DNA of 64,000 nt. Origin: CAVTJL01 sp963735065. Its GTDB lineage: Bacteria; Pseudomonadota; Alphaproteobacteria; Geminicoccales; Geminicoccaceae. The stretch spans positions 1,116,001 to 1,180,000 of the forward strand of contig CAVTJL010000001.1 of the NCBI GenBank assembly GCA_963735065.1, read 5' to 3'. Under the pieces are notes generated by a model, which made no database searches, was not told the DNA's origin, and worked only from the letters and a program-made list of their open reading frames with translations. Both the position numbers and the translations under genes were made by a program. Positions 43,366 through 52,321 of the stretch are shown one piece after another (position 1 is the first letter of the stretch; the number at the start of each line of letters is the position of its first letter).

Positions 43366-44085
43366 TCAGGCAACGCTGACTGGGTCGCCCACAGCCAGAT
43401 CGAGAAGGTGAGCAGCGCTGGCGGCATTTGCGGCGATCTCCGCAAGCCCGATGCTGTTCGCATACCAGAAGAGCTCGCCCCGGCCCACCTCACCGAAGGT
43501 TCGGGCGGAGGTGAGCCGCCGGCCGCGGATCTCGAGGACGGCATCCTGACCCAGCTCGTCGGCACGCAGCCCCGTCATCGCGTTGCCGTAGTGATCGACA
43601 TAGATGATCGCCGGCAGCTCGTCGGGCCACTGCGGGAAGTGCGCGAGCTGCCAGGGCTCGAGGCCGCTGCGGTCGCCGAGCGCCGCGCGCGCGGCCATCG
43701 GGGCGAAGAGGTCGCGGCCGTGGAAGCTCGCCGAGAGCGCAGGCGGGCGCCAGACGATCCGGTGGCTCCTGACCACGGCCGAGCGACGGACGAGTGGCTC
43801 GAAGAGGCCGTTGTCCGGGCCGATCAGCCAACGGCCGTCGGCCTCGACGGCCACGGGCTCGCGGGCCGTGCCGACGCCTGGATCGACGACCGCGAGAACG
43901 ACATCGTCAGGCTCGATGGTCGATGCCAGCGCTGCCAGCAGGTGGCCGGCCGGCTCGGGTGCGAATGCCGGCGCGTCGGCCATGAGATCGACGACAGGCA
44001 CGCCGGGCGCCAGGCGGTGGAGGACGGCCCGCATCTGTCCGACATAGGGGCCCTCCACCCCGAAGTCGGTGAAGACGAAGATCAC
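43366..44085 (-). CDS. SAM hydroxide adenosyltransferase (DUF62 / SAM hydrolase family)
   Basis: A 239-residue enzyme of the fluorinase/chlorinase fold that uses water to cleave S-adenosylmethionine to adenosine and methionine. The N-terminus VIFVFTDFGVEGPYVGQMRA has the conserved Asp/Asp region; VVDPGVGTARE and LIGPDNGLFEPL follow, then SFHGRDLFAPMAA and VDHYGNAMTGL in the C-terminal barrel. The GTG at 44085 overlaps the ispE stop by 4 bp (GTGA), which fixes the start. It is the last gene of a TPR lipoprotein - ispE - SAM hydrolase operon. The reason for that grouping is not evident. Confidence 0.9.
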   Translation of the reverse strand: MIFVFTDFGVEGPYVGQMRAVLHRLAPGVPVVDLMADAPAFAPEPAGHLLAALASTIEPDDVVLAVVDPGVGTAREPVAVEADGRWLIGPDNGLFEPLVRRSAVVRSHRIVWRPPALSASFHGRDLFAPMAARAALGDRSGLEPWQLAHFPQWPDELPAIIYVDHYGNAMTGLRADELGQDAVLEIRGRRLTSARTFGEVGRGELFWYANSIGLAEIAANAASAAHLLDLAVGDPVSVA

Positions 44086-44960
44086 GGTGGCGCTCCCAGG
44101 GTGGCGGTGGGCACAACCCACCATCCCGGCTGCCGCGCGGCCACTCGGCGCGCTCCGGCTGCCGCCTCCGCGGCCGTCCCGAAAAGGGCAAAGCAGGTGG
44201 GCCCGCTGCCGGACATGCGCGCGAGCCTGCAGCCGGGCAGGTCGGCAAGGGCCGCCAGCACCTCGCCGATGACGGGAAGCAGCCGCTGCGCCGGCGCCTC
44301 GAGATCGTTGCGGCTCCGCCGGAGCGCGCCGGCGAGGCTCTCCGCATCGACGCAGTCAGGAAGCTCGCGACGATCGCGCTCCCCAGAGATGGGGCCCAGG
44401 CCGGCAAAGACCTGCGCCGTGCCGAGTTCTACGCGGGGATTGACGAGAAGAGCCGGAGAAGACGGCAGCCGAGACAGCGGGTCCAGCCGCTCGCCCGTCC
44501 CCCGCATCCGTGCAGGGTGGCCGAAGAGGCAGACCGGCACATCGGCGCCCAGGCCGAGCGCGACCGAGGACAGCGTCGCAAGGGGCAGGTCGAGGTTCCA
44601 GAGCCGCACGAGGCCGCGCAGCGTGGCGGCCGCGTCGGCCGAGCCGCCGCCGACGCCCCCGGCCACCGGGAGGTGCTTCTCGAGCTGGATCCGTGCGAGC
44701 GGACGACGCCCTGCAGCGCTCGCAAGCCCTCGCGCCGCCTTGAGCACGAGGTTGTCACCGCCCGCCGGCACGGCCGCGCCCGTCGGCCCGGTGACGCTGA
44801 GCTCGAGCCCCTCCGCAGGCTCAAAGCTCAGACGATCGGCAACGGTGACGAAGGTCACGAGGCTGTCGAGCTCGTGATAGCCGTCCGGCCGACGGCCGAG
44901 GATCAGAAGGTCGAGATTGAGCTTGGCCGGGGCCGTCTCGACGACATGAGGCTCAGCCAC
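44082..44960 (-). CDS. ispE: 4-diphosphocytidyl-2-C-methyl-D-erythritol kinase
   Basis: A 292-residue GHMP kinase that phosphorylates CDP-methylerythritol in the non-mevalonate isoprenoid pathway. APAKLNLDLLILGRRPDGYH (about 10-29) carries the substrate-binding Lys/Asn, LPVAGGVGGGSADAAATLRG (about 97-116) is the ATP loop, and MSGSGPTCFALF (about 252-263) is motif 3. Length is normal. It overlaps the TPR gene upstream by 8 bp and the SAM hydrolase gene downstream by 4 bp. Confidence 0.96.
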   Translation of the reverse strand: MAEPHVVETAPAKLNLDLLILGRRPDGYHELDSLVTFVTVADRLSFEPAEGLELSVTGPTGAAVPAGGDNLVLKAARGLASAAGRRPLARIQLEKHLPVAGGVGGGSADAAATLRGLVRLWNLDLPLATLSSVALGLGADVPVCLFGHPARMRGTGERLDPLSRLPSSPALLVNPRVELGTAQVFAGLGPISGERDRRELPDCVDAESLAGALRRSRNDLEAPAQRLLPVIGEVLAALADLPGCRLARMSGSGPTCFALFGTAAEAAAGARRVAARQPGWWVVPTATLGAPP

Positions 44961-46737
44961 GGCTCGGTGCGGGAGCGGGCAGGCCGTTCTGCAGCTTCTG
45001 CTCGATACCGGCCACGGCGCTCGTCTCCGGGTGGAAGGTCAGCGCCCGCTGCCACTGGAAGCGTGCCTCGCGCTGCCGCCCGGCGCGCCAGTAGGCGTCG
45101 CCAAGATGGTCGTTGATGACCGGATCGGCAGGCTCGAGCTCGACCGCCCGCTCGAGGAAGGTGACGGCCTTTCCGTAGTCGCCCAGCCGGTAGTAGGCCC
45201 AACCCAGGCTGTCGACGATGAAGCCATCGTCGGGCCGAAGCTCCACCGCCTTGTTCAGCATCTCCTTCGCTTCGTCGAGATGCTCGCCCCGATCCACCCA
45301 GCTATAGCCCAGATAGTTGAGGACGAAGGGCTGGTCGGGATCGAGCTTCAGAGCCTGCTCGAACGCGGCCTCGGCTTGCGGCCAATGATCGGTACGCTCC
45401 AGAGCGATGCCCTGGGCATAGAGAATGCGCCAGTCGGGCCTGGTCAGCACCGCGATGCGAGAGAGCGCCTGCGTGTAGACGTCGGCGGCCTCTGCGAACT
45501 TCTCATCCTGGCGCAGCATGTCGCCGAGCGCCACCAATGCTTCCGTGCGCTTGGGCTCCTCGGTCGCCATGGCCCTGAGCCGTGCCTCGGCCTCCTCCTT
45601 GCGCCCGAGCTGGGCCAGCGCCTGTGCGGCGGCGAGACGGGCCTGCCACACATAGGGGGAGCCCTTCGGCACGCGATCGAACGCGTCCAACGCCATCTGG
45701 GCATTGCCCTCGGAGAAGCCGACGCGCCCGATGAGGAGCCAGACGTCTCCCGCGTCCGGCGTGAGGAACGCCGACATCCGTGCATAGAGAAGGGCCTGGG
45801 CGCTGATCTGCTGGTCCTGGAGCGCGGAGGCAAGGCTCAGCACGGCGTCGGCCATGCCGGTCCGCGCATCGTGGGCAGGTGGCGCCGGCGGGTGGCCGGC
45901 GGCGGTCTCCCTCCTCAGCCAGGAGAGCGCATAGTCATCCGACGCGACCTTGAGCTGGCTGTCGATCAGCGCCAGCGCCTCATCGCGGTGCCCGCTGCGC
46001 GCATCGATGCTGACGAGGGCCTCGACGAGACGAAACGGCGCCGGCTGATCCGGCGCCACGAGCGGTGACAGAAGCTTGCGGGCCCCCGCGTCATCGCCAC
46101 TGGCCGCGAGCATCATCGCTCGGTGGTAGTCTTTGAGCGTCCCAAAGCTGTCCGCCTTGGCTGGCGCAGCCAGGAGATCGAGTGCCGCCTGCCGCTTTCC
46201 CTCGCCGAACTCGGCCCAGGCCCGCAGCACCGGCAGCACGACCGCGCTGATCCGCTGGGCCGAGACGGCCTCCAGCTGCGTGCTGGCCTTGGCCGGCTGG
46301 TTGTCACGAATGGCGACGAAGGCGAGGAGCAGGTGGGCCTCGTCTGCATCCGGCGTCACCTCGACCAGGCTCTTCGCGCCGGCGATGGCCCTGTCCTCGT
46401 AGCCTCCGGCGAGATCCAGCAGGAAGACCTGGCGGCGGAGGTCGATATCATCGGGCGCTGCGTTGAGCGCCTGTTGCAGCTCCTGCGCCGCCGTGTCGAT
46501 CAGGCCGGCACTCAGCGCATAGCGTCCGATGAGGTAGCTTGCCGCGGCCGAGCCGGTCGGGATGGACTCACCGCTCGCCGTCAGCTGGGGCTCGCCCGAG
46601 CCCTGCGCCAGGCGCGGCGAGGACGCGGCCGAGCAGCCCGTCAGCAGGCTGAAGGCGACTGCGGCAGCAGTCGCAAGCCTTGCGGCATGGCGCTTCGGCG
46701 ACGGAAAGATTGGGTGGGGCGCAGCGCGATCGATCAT
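44953..46737 (-). CDS. TPR-repeat lipoprotein
   Basis: A 594-residue lipoprotein with a lipobox at VAFSLLTGC (cysteine about 32) and a long array of tetratricopeptide repeats. Good repeats include ALALIDSQLKVASDDYALSW, AFEQALKLDPDQPFVLNYLG, MLNKAVELRPDDGFIVDSLG and FLERAVELEPADPVINDHLG. It probably scaffolds protein complexes in the periplasm. Start at ATG 46737; the frame remains open upstream but without homology. Alphaproteobacterial ispE is often preceded by such a gene, so the context is ordinary. Confidence 0.9.
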   Translation of the reverse strand: MIDRAAPHPIFPSPKRHAARLATAAAVAFSLLTGCSAASSPRLAQGSGEPQLTASGESIPTGSAAASYLIGRYALSAGLIDTAAQELQQALNAAPDDIDLRRQVFLLDLAGGYEDRAIAGAKSLVEVTPDADEAHLLLAFVAIRDNQPAKASTQLEAVSAQRISAVVLPVLRAWAEFGEGKRQAALDLLAAPAKADSFGTLKDYHRAMMLAASGDDAGARKLLSPLVAPDQPAPFRLVEALVSIDARSGHRDEALALIDSQLKVASDDYALSWLRRETAAGHPPAPPAHDARTGMADAVLSLASALQDQQISAQALLYARMSAFLTPDAGDVWLLIGRVGFSEGNAQMALDAFDRVPKGSPYVWQARLAAAQALAQLGRKEEAEARLRAMATEEPKRTEALVALGDMLRQDEKFAEAADVYTQALSRIAVLTRPDWRILYAQGIALERTDHWPQAEAAFEQALKLDPDQPFVLNYLGYSWVDRGEHLDEAKEMLNKAVELRPDDGFIVDSLGWAYYRLGDYGKAVTFLERAVELEPADPVINDHLGDAYWRAGRQREARFQWQRALTFHPETSAVAGIEQKLQNGLPAPAPSRG

Positions 46738-46881
46738 GATGCCATTGTGCGATTGCGAGGGCGGCGCCGGCAAGAGGCGGGGCGTCCCACTTGACGATCC
46801 GAGACGATTTGGCCAAACACAGTGCAACTCGGCGGCGCGGCGTGCCGTCGGCAGATCAACGTCGCGTGCGGAGTTTGCACG

Positions 46882-47085
46882 ATGCTGAAGACATCCAAGA
46901 GTAAGAACGACCCGACCGCGCGTGGTCCAGCGCAACAGTCAAAGACCTTCGAGGGCAAAAAGGTCAAGCCTGCCCTCTATGTCGGCACCGCGGTCGGCCA
47001 CGGCCGCTACATAGCGGCGCAGGATGAGGGCGGCAAGCTGGTCCTGGAGCGGGGTGGCAAGCCGATCCCCTATCGCGACATTTAA
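46882..47085 (+). CDS. small conserved-looking protein of unknown function
   Basis: A 67-residue basic protein. The first 27 residues are Lys/Ser-rich and probably disordered. The rest (VKPALYVGTAVGHGRYIAAQ, then LVLERGGKPIPYRDI) looks folded, with a glycine/histidine turn between two strands. I do not recognise a named family. It is divergent from the TPR gene and shows coding-type codon use. A real gene is likely but not proven. Confidence 0.6.
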   Translation: MLKTSKSKNDPTARGPAQQSKTFEGKKVKPALYVGTAVGHGRYIAAQDEGGKLVLERGGKPIPYRDI

Positions 47086-47298
47086 GTCAGCCGGCTCGGA
47101 ATAATCGCGCAAGGCTGACGTCTGTCAGGGTGACACGGGGGAGTCGCCCCCTGGCAGGGTTTCGCGGTCGGACGTTGGGCGTCAGAAGGATAGCGGAGGG
47201 CGACCGATACGGTCGGCAGCTCAGCTTGGTGCTGTGACGTGCCGGCTGGGTGACGCTTTTGCGTCAGAAGAACAGAAGAGCGGGGTCCAACCGGCATC
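47086..47298. other. structured intergenic region with three hairpins and a direct repeat
   Basis: 213 bp with no gene but several perfect stems: CTGAC/GTCAG (47115-47119/47124-47128), GGGGG/CCCCC (47137-47141/47147-47151) and TGACGC/GCGTCA (47251-47256/47261-47266, TTTT loop). GCGTCAGAAG occurs twice (47179-47188 and 47261-47270). It could hold a terminator for the small gene, a leader of the glycosylase mRNA, or a small RNA. Confidence 0.4.
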
Positions 47299-48195
47299 GT
47301 GATGACCTCGAAAGGAACCGACGAGGCACATCGGGCGGCATGGCCCGCGGCAGGCGTGGCTGCGTGGCTCGATTGGCACAGTGCCATGGGCGTGTCCGAC
47401 ACGCTCGAGAGCGACCCACGATGCCTCTATGGCGCGAGCGAGCTGCAGGCGCCGCCGGCGTCGCCTGACGCCCGGGCGAGCAGGCCCCAGACGTCCAGGC
47501 CGGTGGGCGCGCTCGCATCGGCTCAGCCGGGACCGACCCGGGCGGAATCAGCGCGAGCGTTGGCGCAGCGATGTGATCGTCTGGCTGATCTTGAGGCCGC
47601 GCTGCAAGAATATGACGGCTGTCCCCTCAAGGCGACGGCCACCCGGCTCTGCTTCGCGGACGGCGATCCTGGCGCTCGCATCATGCTCATCGGCGAGGCG
47701 CCGGGCGCGGAGGAGGATCGGCAGGGCAAGCCGTTCGTCGGGCCGAGCGGCCAGCTGCTCGACCGCATGTTGGCGACGATCGGGCTCTCGCGGCAGCAGG
47801 TCTACATCACGAACCTGATCTTCTGGCGGCCACCGGGCAATCGCCCGCCGACCACGACCGAGCTTGCTATCTGCCAGCCCTTTTTGGAGCGTCAGATCGA
47901 TCTTCTGGCACCCCAGATGATCGTCTTTCTTGGCGGTAGCGCGGCCCGCGCCCTGCTCGGGGTGAGCGAGGGCGTCACGAAGATGCGTGGTCGGCGCTAC
48001 ATCTATGAGCCACCGAGTGGCGGGGCCCCGATACCGGCGCTCGTCACCTTCCATCCAGCCTATCTGCTGCGCCAGCCGATCAACAAGCGGTTGGTGTGGC
48101 GCGACTTTCTGCGCCTGCGGCTCGAGTTGGAGGAGCGGGGGCTCCTCTCGAGCGCCGCGGCTCTTGGAGGTGAGCCAGCAGCCGGTTTCGCCTGA
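47299..48195 (+). CDS. family 4 uracil-DNA glycosylase
   Basis: A 298-residue DNA repair enzyme that removes uracil from DNA. After a low-complexity N-terminus of about 90 residues comes the conserved core: GCPLKATATRLCFADGDPGA with one iron-sulfur Cys, motif 1 IMLIGEAPGAEEDRQGKPFV, VYITNLIFWRPPGNRPPT, a second Cys region ELAICQPFLERQ, and motif 2 LVTFHPAYLLRQP. A [4Fe-4S] cluster is expected; the positions of all four ligands should be checked by alignment. Starts at GTG 47299 or ATG 47302. Confidence 0.92.
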   Translation: MMTSKGTDEAHRAAWPAAGVAAWLDWHSAMGVSDTLESDPRCLYGASELQAPPASPDARASRPQTSRPVGALASAQPGPTRAESARALAQRCDRLADLEAALQEYDGCPLKATATRLCFADGDPGARIMLIGEAPGAEEDRQGKPFVGPSGQLLDRMLATIGLSRQQVYITNLIFWRPPGNRPPTTTELAICQPFLERQIDLLAPQMIVFLGGSAARALLGVSEGVTKMRGRRYIYEPPSGGAPIPALVTFHPAYLLRQPINKRLVWRDFLRLRLELEERGLLSSAAALGGEPAAGFA

Positions 48196-48246
48196 CCGTC
48201 GGGAGTCCATCAACGTCGTGAATAGGGGCCGTCGAGCGAGCAACCA

Positions 48247-49842
48247 ATGAGAACAAATGAAACAGCAGGGGCGGCCCTGAAGATCTCCGTCGCGTTTGCT
48301 GTCGGCCTGTGGTCCGCCTTGGCGGCGGGTCAGGCGATGGGCGCGGAAGGAGACATCCAGATTGCGCGGCTGACGACGGACGATGGAGGGCCGACGCATC
48401 TCGGCCCTGTGCCCGAGCCGTTGGATGCGGCGGATGAGGGGCGGTATCGGCTGATCTTCGAGCTTCAGCAGCACGCGCGCTGGCGGCAGGCGGATCGGCT
48501 CATAGCACAGCTCGATGACCCGCTCTTGATGGGGCACGTGCTGGCGCAGCGATACCTGCATCCGACCGGCTATCGGTCATCGTACCACGAGCTGGCCGCC
48601 TGGCTGAGCCGGTTCGGTGACTATCCGGAGGCCAAGCGAATCTACAGGTTGGCGATGACGCGGAGGCCCGACGACGCCGCCTCGCCGCCCCAGCCGGTCG
48701 AGGGATATCTCGGCGGCCATGGCCAGGAGCTGCGGGTCGCGGACGCGCAGACGATGGCGGCGGCGCGCCGCCTCTTCGCCTCGGGCATCGCGTCGTGGCG
48801 AGATCACGCCTTCGATCAGGCGGCCACACAGTTCGCGAAGCTTGCAAGCCTGGATGGCGCAGCCGGCGAGGACGTCGCGGCGGGCGCCTTTTGGGCGGCC
48901 CGGGCGCATATGGTGGCTGGTCGACCGCGTCTCGTCGACGGTTTCCTGCGCATCGCTGCGGGCGCGAGTGACGAGTTCTACGGGCTGCTCGCGCAGGCGC
49001 TGCTTGGCGACACCATCCGCTTCGACTGGCACGAGGATAGCCTCAACGAGAACACGCTCGATGTCCTGATGCGCTATCCAGCCGCGCGCCGAGCGGTGGC
49101 GCTGGCCCAGGTCGGTCAGGGCGCGTTGGCCGAGGAGGAGATTCGTAAGCTCGCAGCGCGTGCCAGCCCCGAGACCATCTATGCGCTCGCGGCTCTCGCC
49201 GAGGCCACGAGATTGCCGGCGGCGCAGATGCGCGTCGCCCAGCAGCTCCGTCTGATCGACGGGCGGCGTCACGACGGTGCTCTCTATCCGCTTCCCGCTT
49301 GGCAGCCGGTAGGTGGCTTCGCCGTCTCGCCGGCCCTGATCTACGCCATCGTGCGGGCCGAGAGCGCTTTCGACGTGGAGGCGGAGAGCAGTGCCGGGGC
49401 ACGCGGGCTCATGCAGCTGCTTCCGGGCACGGCGGCCGTCGTCGCGGATGCGAGCGGCGTCAGCTACAGCGGAAGCGCCAGCCTCTATAAGCCCGGTGTC
49501 AACCTCGCCGTGGGGCAGGCCTGGATCCAGATGCTGGCGAGCGGCCCGCGGGCCGGGCACAGCCTCATCCACCTCCTTGTGGCCTATAACGCCGGTCAGG
49601 CACGACTAGCTGGTTGGCTCAAGAACCAGCTCGGCCCAGCCTCCGACGATCCGATTCTTTTCATCGAGAGCATTCCCGTTCGCGAGACGAGGAGCTACGT
49701 CAAGAAGGTGCTCGCGAACCTCTGGGCCTACCGGGCACGTCTCGGCCAGGCCAGCCCGTCGCTCAGGGCGCTCGCCGAGAACCGGTGGCCGGACATCGAG
49801 CTTCCGATCGAGGGCGAGACCCAGCATGCCAGCGCGAATTGA
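48247..49842 (+). CDS. soluble lytic murein transglycosylase (Slt70-like)
   Basis: A 531-residue periplasmic enzyme that cleaves peptidoglycan between MurNAc and GlcNAc. A signal peptide (about 10-33) precedes an alpha-superhelical doughnut domain (about 55-340). The SLT catalytic domain follows (about 355-500): YAIVRAESAFDVEAESSAGA with the catalytic Glu, RGLMQLLPGTA, and LLVAYNAGQARLAGW. Length and order match Slt70 relatives. It overlaps moaB by 17 bp. Confidence 0.93.
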   Translation: MRTNETAGAALKISVAFAVGLWSALAAGQAMGAEGDIQIARLTTDDGGPTHLGPVPEPLDAADEGRYRLIFELQQHARWRQADRLIAQLDDPLLMGHVLAQRYLHPTGYRSSYHELAAWLSRFGDYPEAKRIYRLAMTRRPDDAASPPQPVEGYLGGHGQELRVADAQTMAAARRLFASGIASWRDHAFDQAATQFAKLASLDGAAGEDVAAGAFWAARAHMVAGRPRLVDGFLRIAAGASDEFYGLLAQALLGDTIRFDWHEDSLNENTLDVLMRYPAARRAVALAQVGQGALAEEEIRKLAARASPETIYALAALAEATRLPAAQMRVAQQLRLIDGRRHDGALYPLPAWQPVGGFAVSPALIYAIVRAESAFDVEAESSAGARGLMQLLPGTAAVVADASGVSYSGSASLYKPGVNLAVGQAWIQMLASGPRAGHSLIHLLVAYNAGQARLAGWLKNQLGPASDDPILFIESIPVRETRSYVKKVLANLWAYRARLGQASPSLRALAENRWPDIELPIEGETQHASAN

Positions 49843-50371
49843 CGAGACGATCCCCTTCGCGCCGCTCCACATCGCGGTGCTCACCGTCTCCGACACCCGT
49901 GATCTCTCGACCGACAGGTCGGGGTCTGTGCTCGTCGAGCGCATCGCAGGCGCAGGCCACCATCTGAGCGATCGCGCGATCGTCGCGGACGATGTGGACA
50001 AGATCGCGGCCCAACTCCGGGACTGGGTCGAGAACCCTGCCATCGAGGTGATCATCACCACAGGCGGGACCGGGGTCACCGGGCGCGATGTCACGCCCGA
50101 GGCGCTGGCGCGCGTGATCGAGAAGCCCATTCCCGGCTTCGGCGAGCTGTTCCGTATGCTGAGCTACGCCAAGATCGGCACGTCCACCCTGCAGTCCCGG
50201 GCGGATGCCGGCGTCGCCAAGGGTACCTACATCTTCTGCCTGCCCGGATCGCCCGGCGCCTGCCGTGACGGCTGGGACGATATCCTCGTCACCCAGCTCG
50301 ACATCCGTCACAAGCCCTGCAACTTCGCCGAGCTGCTGCCTCGGCTGCGGGAGCATGAGCGGCCCGCCTGA
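49826..50371 (+). CDS. moaB: molybdenum cofactor biosynthesis protein MoaB/MogA
   Basis: A 181-residue molybdopterin-adenylyltransferase-type protein. The MoCF-binding fold is shown by IAVLTVSDTRDLSTDRSG (about 16-33), EVIITTGGTGVTGRDVTPEA (about 74-93) with the pterin-binding Gly-rich loop and catalytic Asp, and IFCLPGSPGACRDGW (about 135-149). No other moa genes are adjacent. It overlaps its upstream neighbour by 17 bp and the next gene by one base. Confidence 0.94.
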   Translation: MPARIDETIPFAPLHIAVLTVSDTRDLSTDRSGSVLVERIAGAGHHLSDRAIVADDVDKIAAQLRDWVENPAIEVIITTGGTGVTGRDVTPEALARVIEKPIPGFGELFRMLSYAKIGTSTLQSRADAGVAKGTYIFCLPGSPGACRDGWDDILVTQLDIRHKPCNFAELLPRLREHERPA

Positions 50372-50908
50372 TGGGCGAGGCCGCCTCGCCGGCGACGGTC
50401 TGGTTCACAGCCGACACCCATTTCGGCCATGGCGGCGCGCTCGGGCTCTTTCGCCGCCCGTTCGACTCGGTGGCGGCGATGGACGAGGCGCTCATCGGGC
50501 GCTGGAACGCCGTCGTCCGCGAGGGCGACGAGGTCTGGCATCTGGGTGACGTGGCCGTCCGCCAGCGCCTCGAGCGCGTCGTGGCGGTGCTGGCCCGTCT
50601 GGCCGGACGCAAGCATCTCATCGCCGGCAACAACGACACGCCCGAGATCCGCGCCCTTCCCGGACTGGGCCAGCGTGGCGGACTATCGCGAGCTCAGCCT
50701 GGGCGGCCGCCAGCTCGTCCTGTGCCACTATCCGCTGCGCTCCTGGAACGGCATGGCCCGGGGTGCGATCAACCTTCACGGCCACAGCCACGGGCGACTG
50801 GCGCCGCTGCTCCGGCAGGTCGATGTCGGGGTCGACGCCTGGGCGTTCGCCCCGATCGGCCTCGATGCCATCCTGGCGCGGCCGAGGCGGCGCGCCGTCA
50901 GAACGTGA
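50371..50908 (+). pseudogene. metallophosphoesterase, +1 frameshift
   Basis: A calcineurin-like phosphoesterase of the small YfcE/Ap4A-type group. From ATG 50371 it has TVWFTADTHFGHGGALGLF (metal Asp/His), DEVWHLGDVAV and HLIAGNNDTPEIRAL. At CCC 50659-50661 one C is surplus and the frame shifts. Removing it gives DWASVADYRELSLGGRQLV, then LCHYPLRSWNGM and LHGHSHGRL to the stop at 50908. All metal motifs (D-H, GD, GNND, H, GHSH) are then in one chain of about 178 residues. The break is recent or a sequencing error. The gene's end overlaps the FadL-like gene by 11 bp, tail to tail. Confidence 0.87.
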
Positions 50909-52235
50909 TGCGACCGCCGAGGACGATGATGTCGATGCTGTTCTCGTAGCGCGCGTTGAGATTGCCGCGGAAGGTGTTGTCCGTGCCGCCCGTGGTCTGG
51001 TCGACCGAGGCGTTGGGCATGAAGATGTGCGTCAGCGCCAGATCGAGCGAGATCCAGCCGCGCGGCGCGTAGGAAGCCCCGGCCGCCACCCAGTAGCGGT
51101 CGCTGTCGGGAACGCGCGGCGAGCGGTTGGCGTCCGTCACCGGGCTCTTGTCGTAGGCCACACCTGCCCGGAACGTCACCGTGTCGGTGGCCTTCCAGGT
51201 GGCGCCCACGGCGGCGAACCAGGTGTCGGTCCAGTTCTCCTCGGTGACATTGTCGGGCTGGGCCGGGTTGTCGAACTTCACGCGCAGCTCGTTGAAGACG
51301 CTCCAGTCCGTCCAGGCCACATCGGCCATCACCGCCCAGCGCTCCGAGATGGCCTGATAGGCGCCGAAGGACAGGGTGGCCGGCGTCTCGAGCTTGGCCG
51401 TGGCATTGCCGTTGGTGAAGAGGCCCTGCGTGCTCCTGAGGAAGGCGCCGACACCCGCCTGGTCCAGGTTGTAGTTGGCGTTGCCGCGCAGGGTCTGATC
51501 GATCGCCGAGCGGTAGGAGAGCCCGAGCCGGGTGCCGGGCCGAGGCTCGACGATGATGCCCAGATCGTAGCCGACGCCCCAGTCGTCACCCTGCAGCTCC
51601 GCCCTGCCGTCGTCACCCGCGGGCGACACGGGAAACCCGTTGACCGCGCCGATCGTGCCGAAGTCGATGGCGTTGGTGAGGCGCGCGTCCACCCGCTGCA
51701 CCTGCAGGCCCGCGCCGAGCGAGAGCCACGGCGTGGGCCGCCAAGCCAGGGCCGGGTTGATGTTGACGGTATGAAGGCTCGAATCGATCGCGTGATAGCG
51801 ACCGACCCAGTTGTCCGAGTAGCTCGTGCCCAGACCGAACGGCGAGTTGATGCCGAGCCCCAGATGCCAGCCCGGCACGGGCTCGAGGGTCGCGTAGAAC
51901 GCCGGCACGACGGCGTTGTCCGCTACGTCCCCGGCCGTGTCCGTTCCGGTGATCGGCGTCCCGGCCACCGTGCTTCCGGACGAGCGACGCAATCGCGAAT
52001 GGGCACCGATCACGCTCACCGAGATCTGCGACTGCCCGCCCTCCTGATAGGCCAGCGCCGCCGGATTGAAGAACATGTAGCTGGGATCAAGCGCACCGGC
52101 GGTGCTGCCGGCGAAGGCCGTGCCTTGTGCCGTGCTCGACTGCTCGCGGATCGAGAGGCCGGCGGCGGACGCTTGGCCAAGGGCCGCCAGGAGCATCGGC
52201 GGCACCATCAGCCTGACGAGACTGGCTCGGCGCAT
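50898..52235 (-). CDS. FadL-type outer membrane transport protein
   Basis: A 445-residue beta-barrel of the FadL/TodX family that lets hydrophobic compounds such as long-chain fatty acids or aromatic hydrocarbons cross the outer membrane. After a signal peptide (about 1-24) the mature N-terminus AGLSIREQSSTAQGTAFAGS and MFFNPAALAYQEGG form the hatch region; NPA is the family signature. Repeated aromatic-ended strands follow, and it ends IIVLGGRITF with the terminal Phe. ATG 52235 is chosen because the signal peptide starts there. Confidence 0.93.
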   Translation of the reverse strand: MRRASLVRLMVPPMLLAALGQASAAGLSIREQSSTAQGTAFAGSTAGALDPSYMFFNPAALAYQEGGQSQISVSVIGAHSRLRRSSGSTVAGTPITGTDTAGDVADNAVVPAFYATLEPVPGWHLGLGINSPFGLGTSYSDNWVGRYHAIDSSLHTVNINPALAWRPTPWLSLGAGLQVQRVDARLTNAIDFGTIGAVNGFPVSPAGDDGRAELQGDDWGVGYDLGIIVEPRPGTRLGLSYRSAIDQTLRGNANYNLDQAGVGAFLRSTQGLFTNGNATAKLETPATLSFGAYQAISERWAVMADVAWTDWSVFNELRVKFDNPAQPDNVTEENWTDTWFAAVGATWKATDTVTFRAGVAYDKSPVTDANRSPRVPDSDRYWVAAGASYAPRGWISLDLALTHIFMPNASVDQTTGGTDNTFRGNLNARYENSIDIIVLGGRITF

Positions 52236-52321
52236 CGTCGTTCTCTCGTCGCTTGCCGTCCGCCTGCGGGCTGACCGTCGAGAGTGGTCTATCGACTTGC
52301 CTAGGTTGATTCCTCTCCGGC

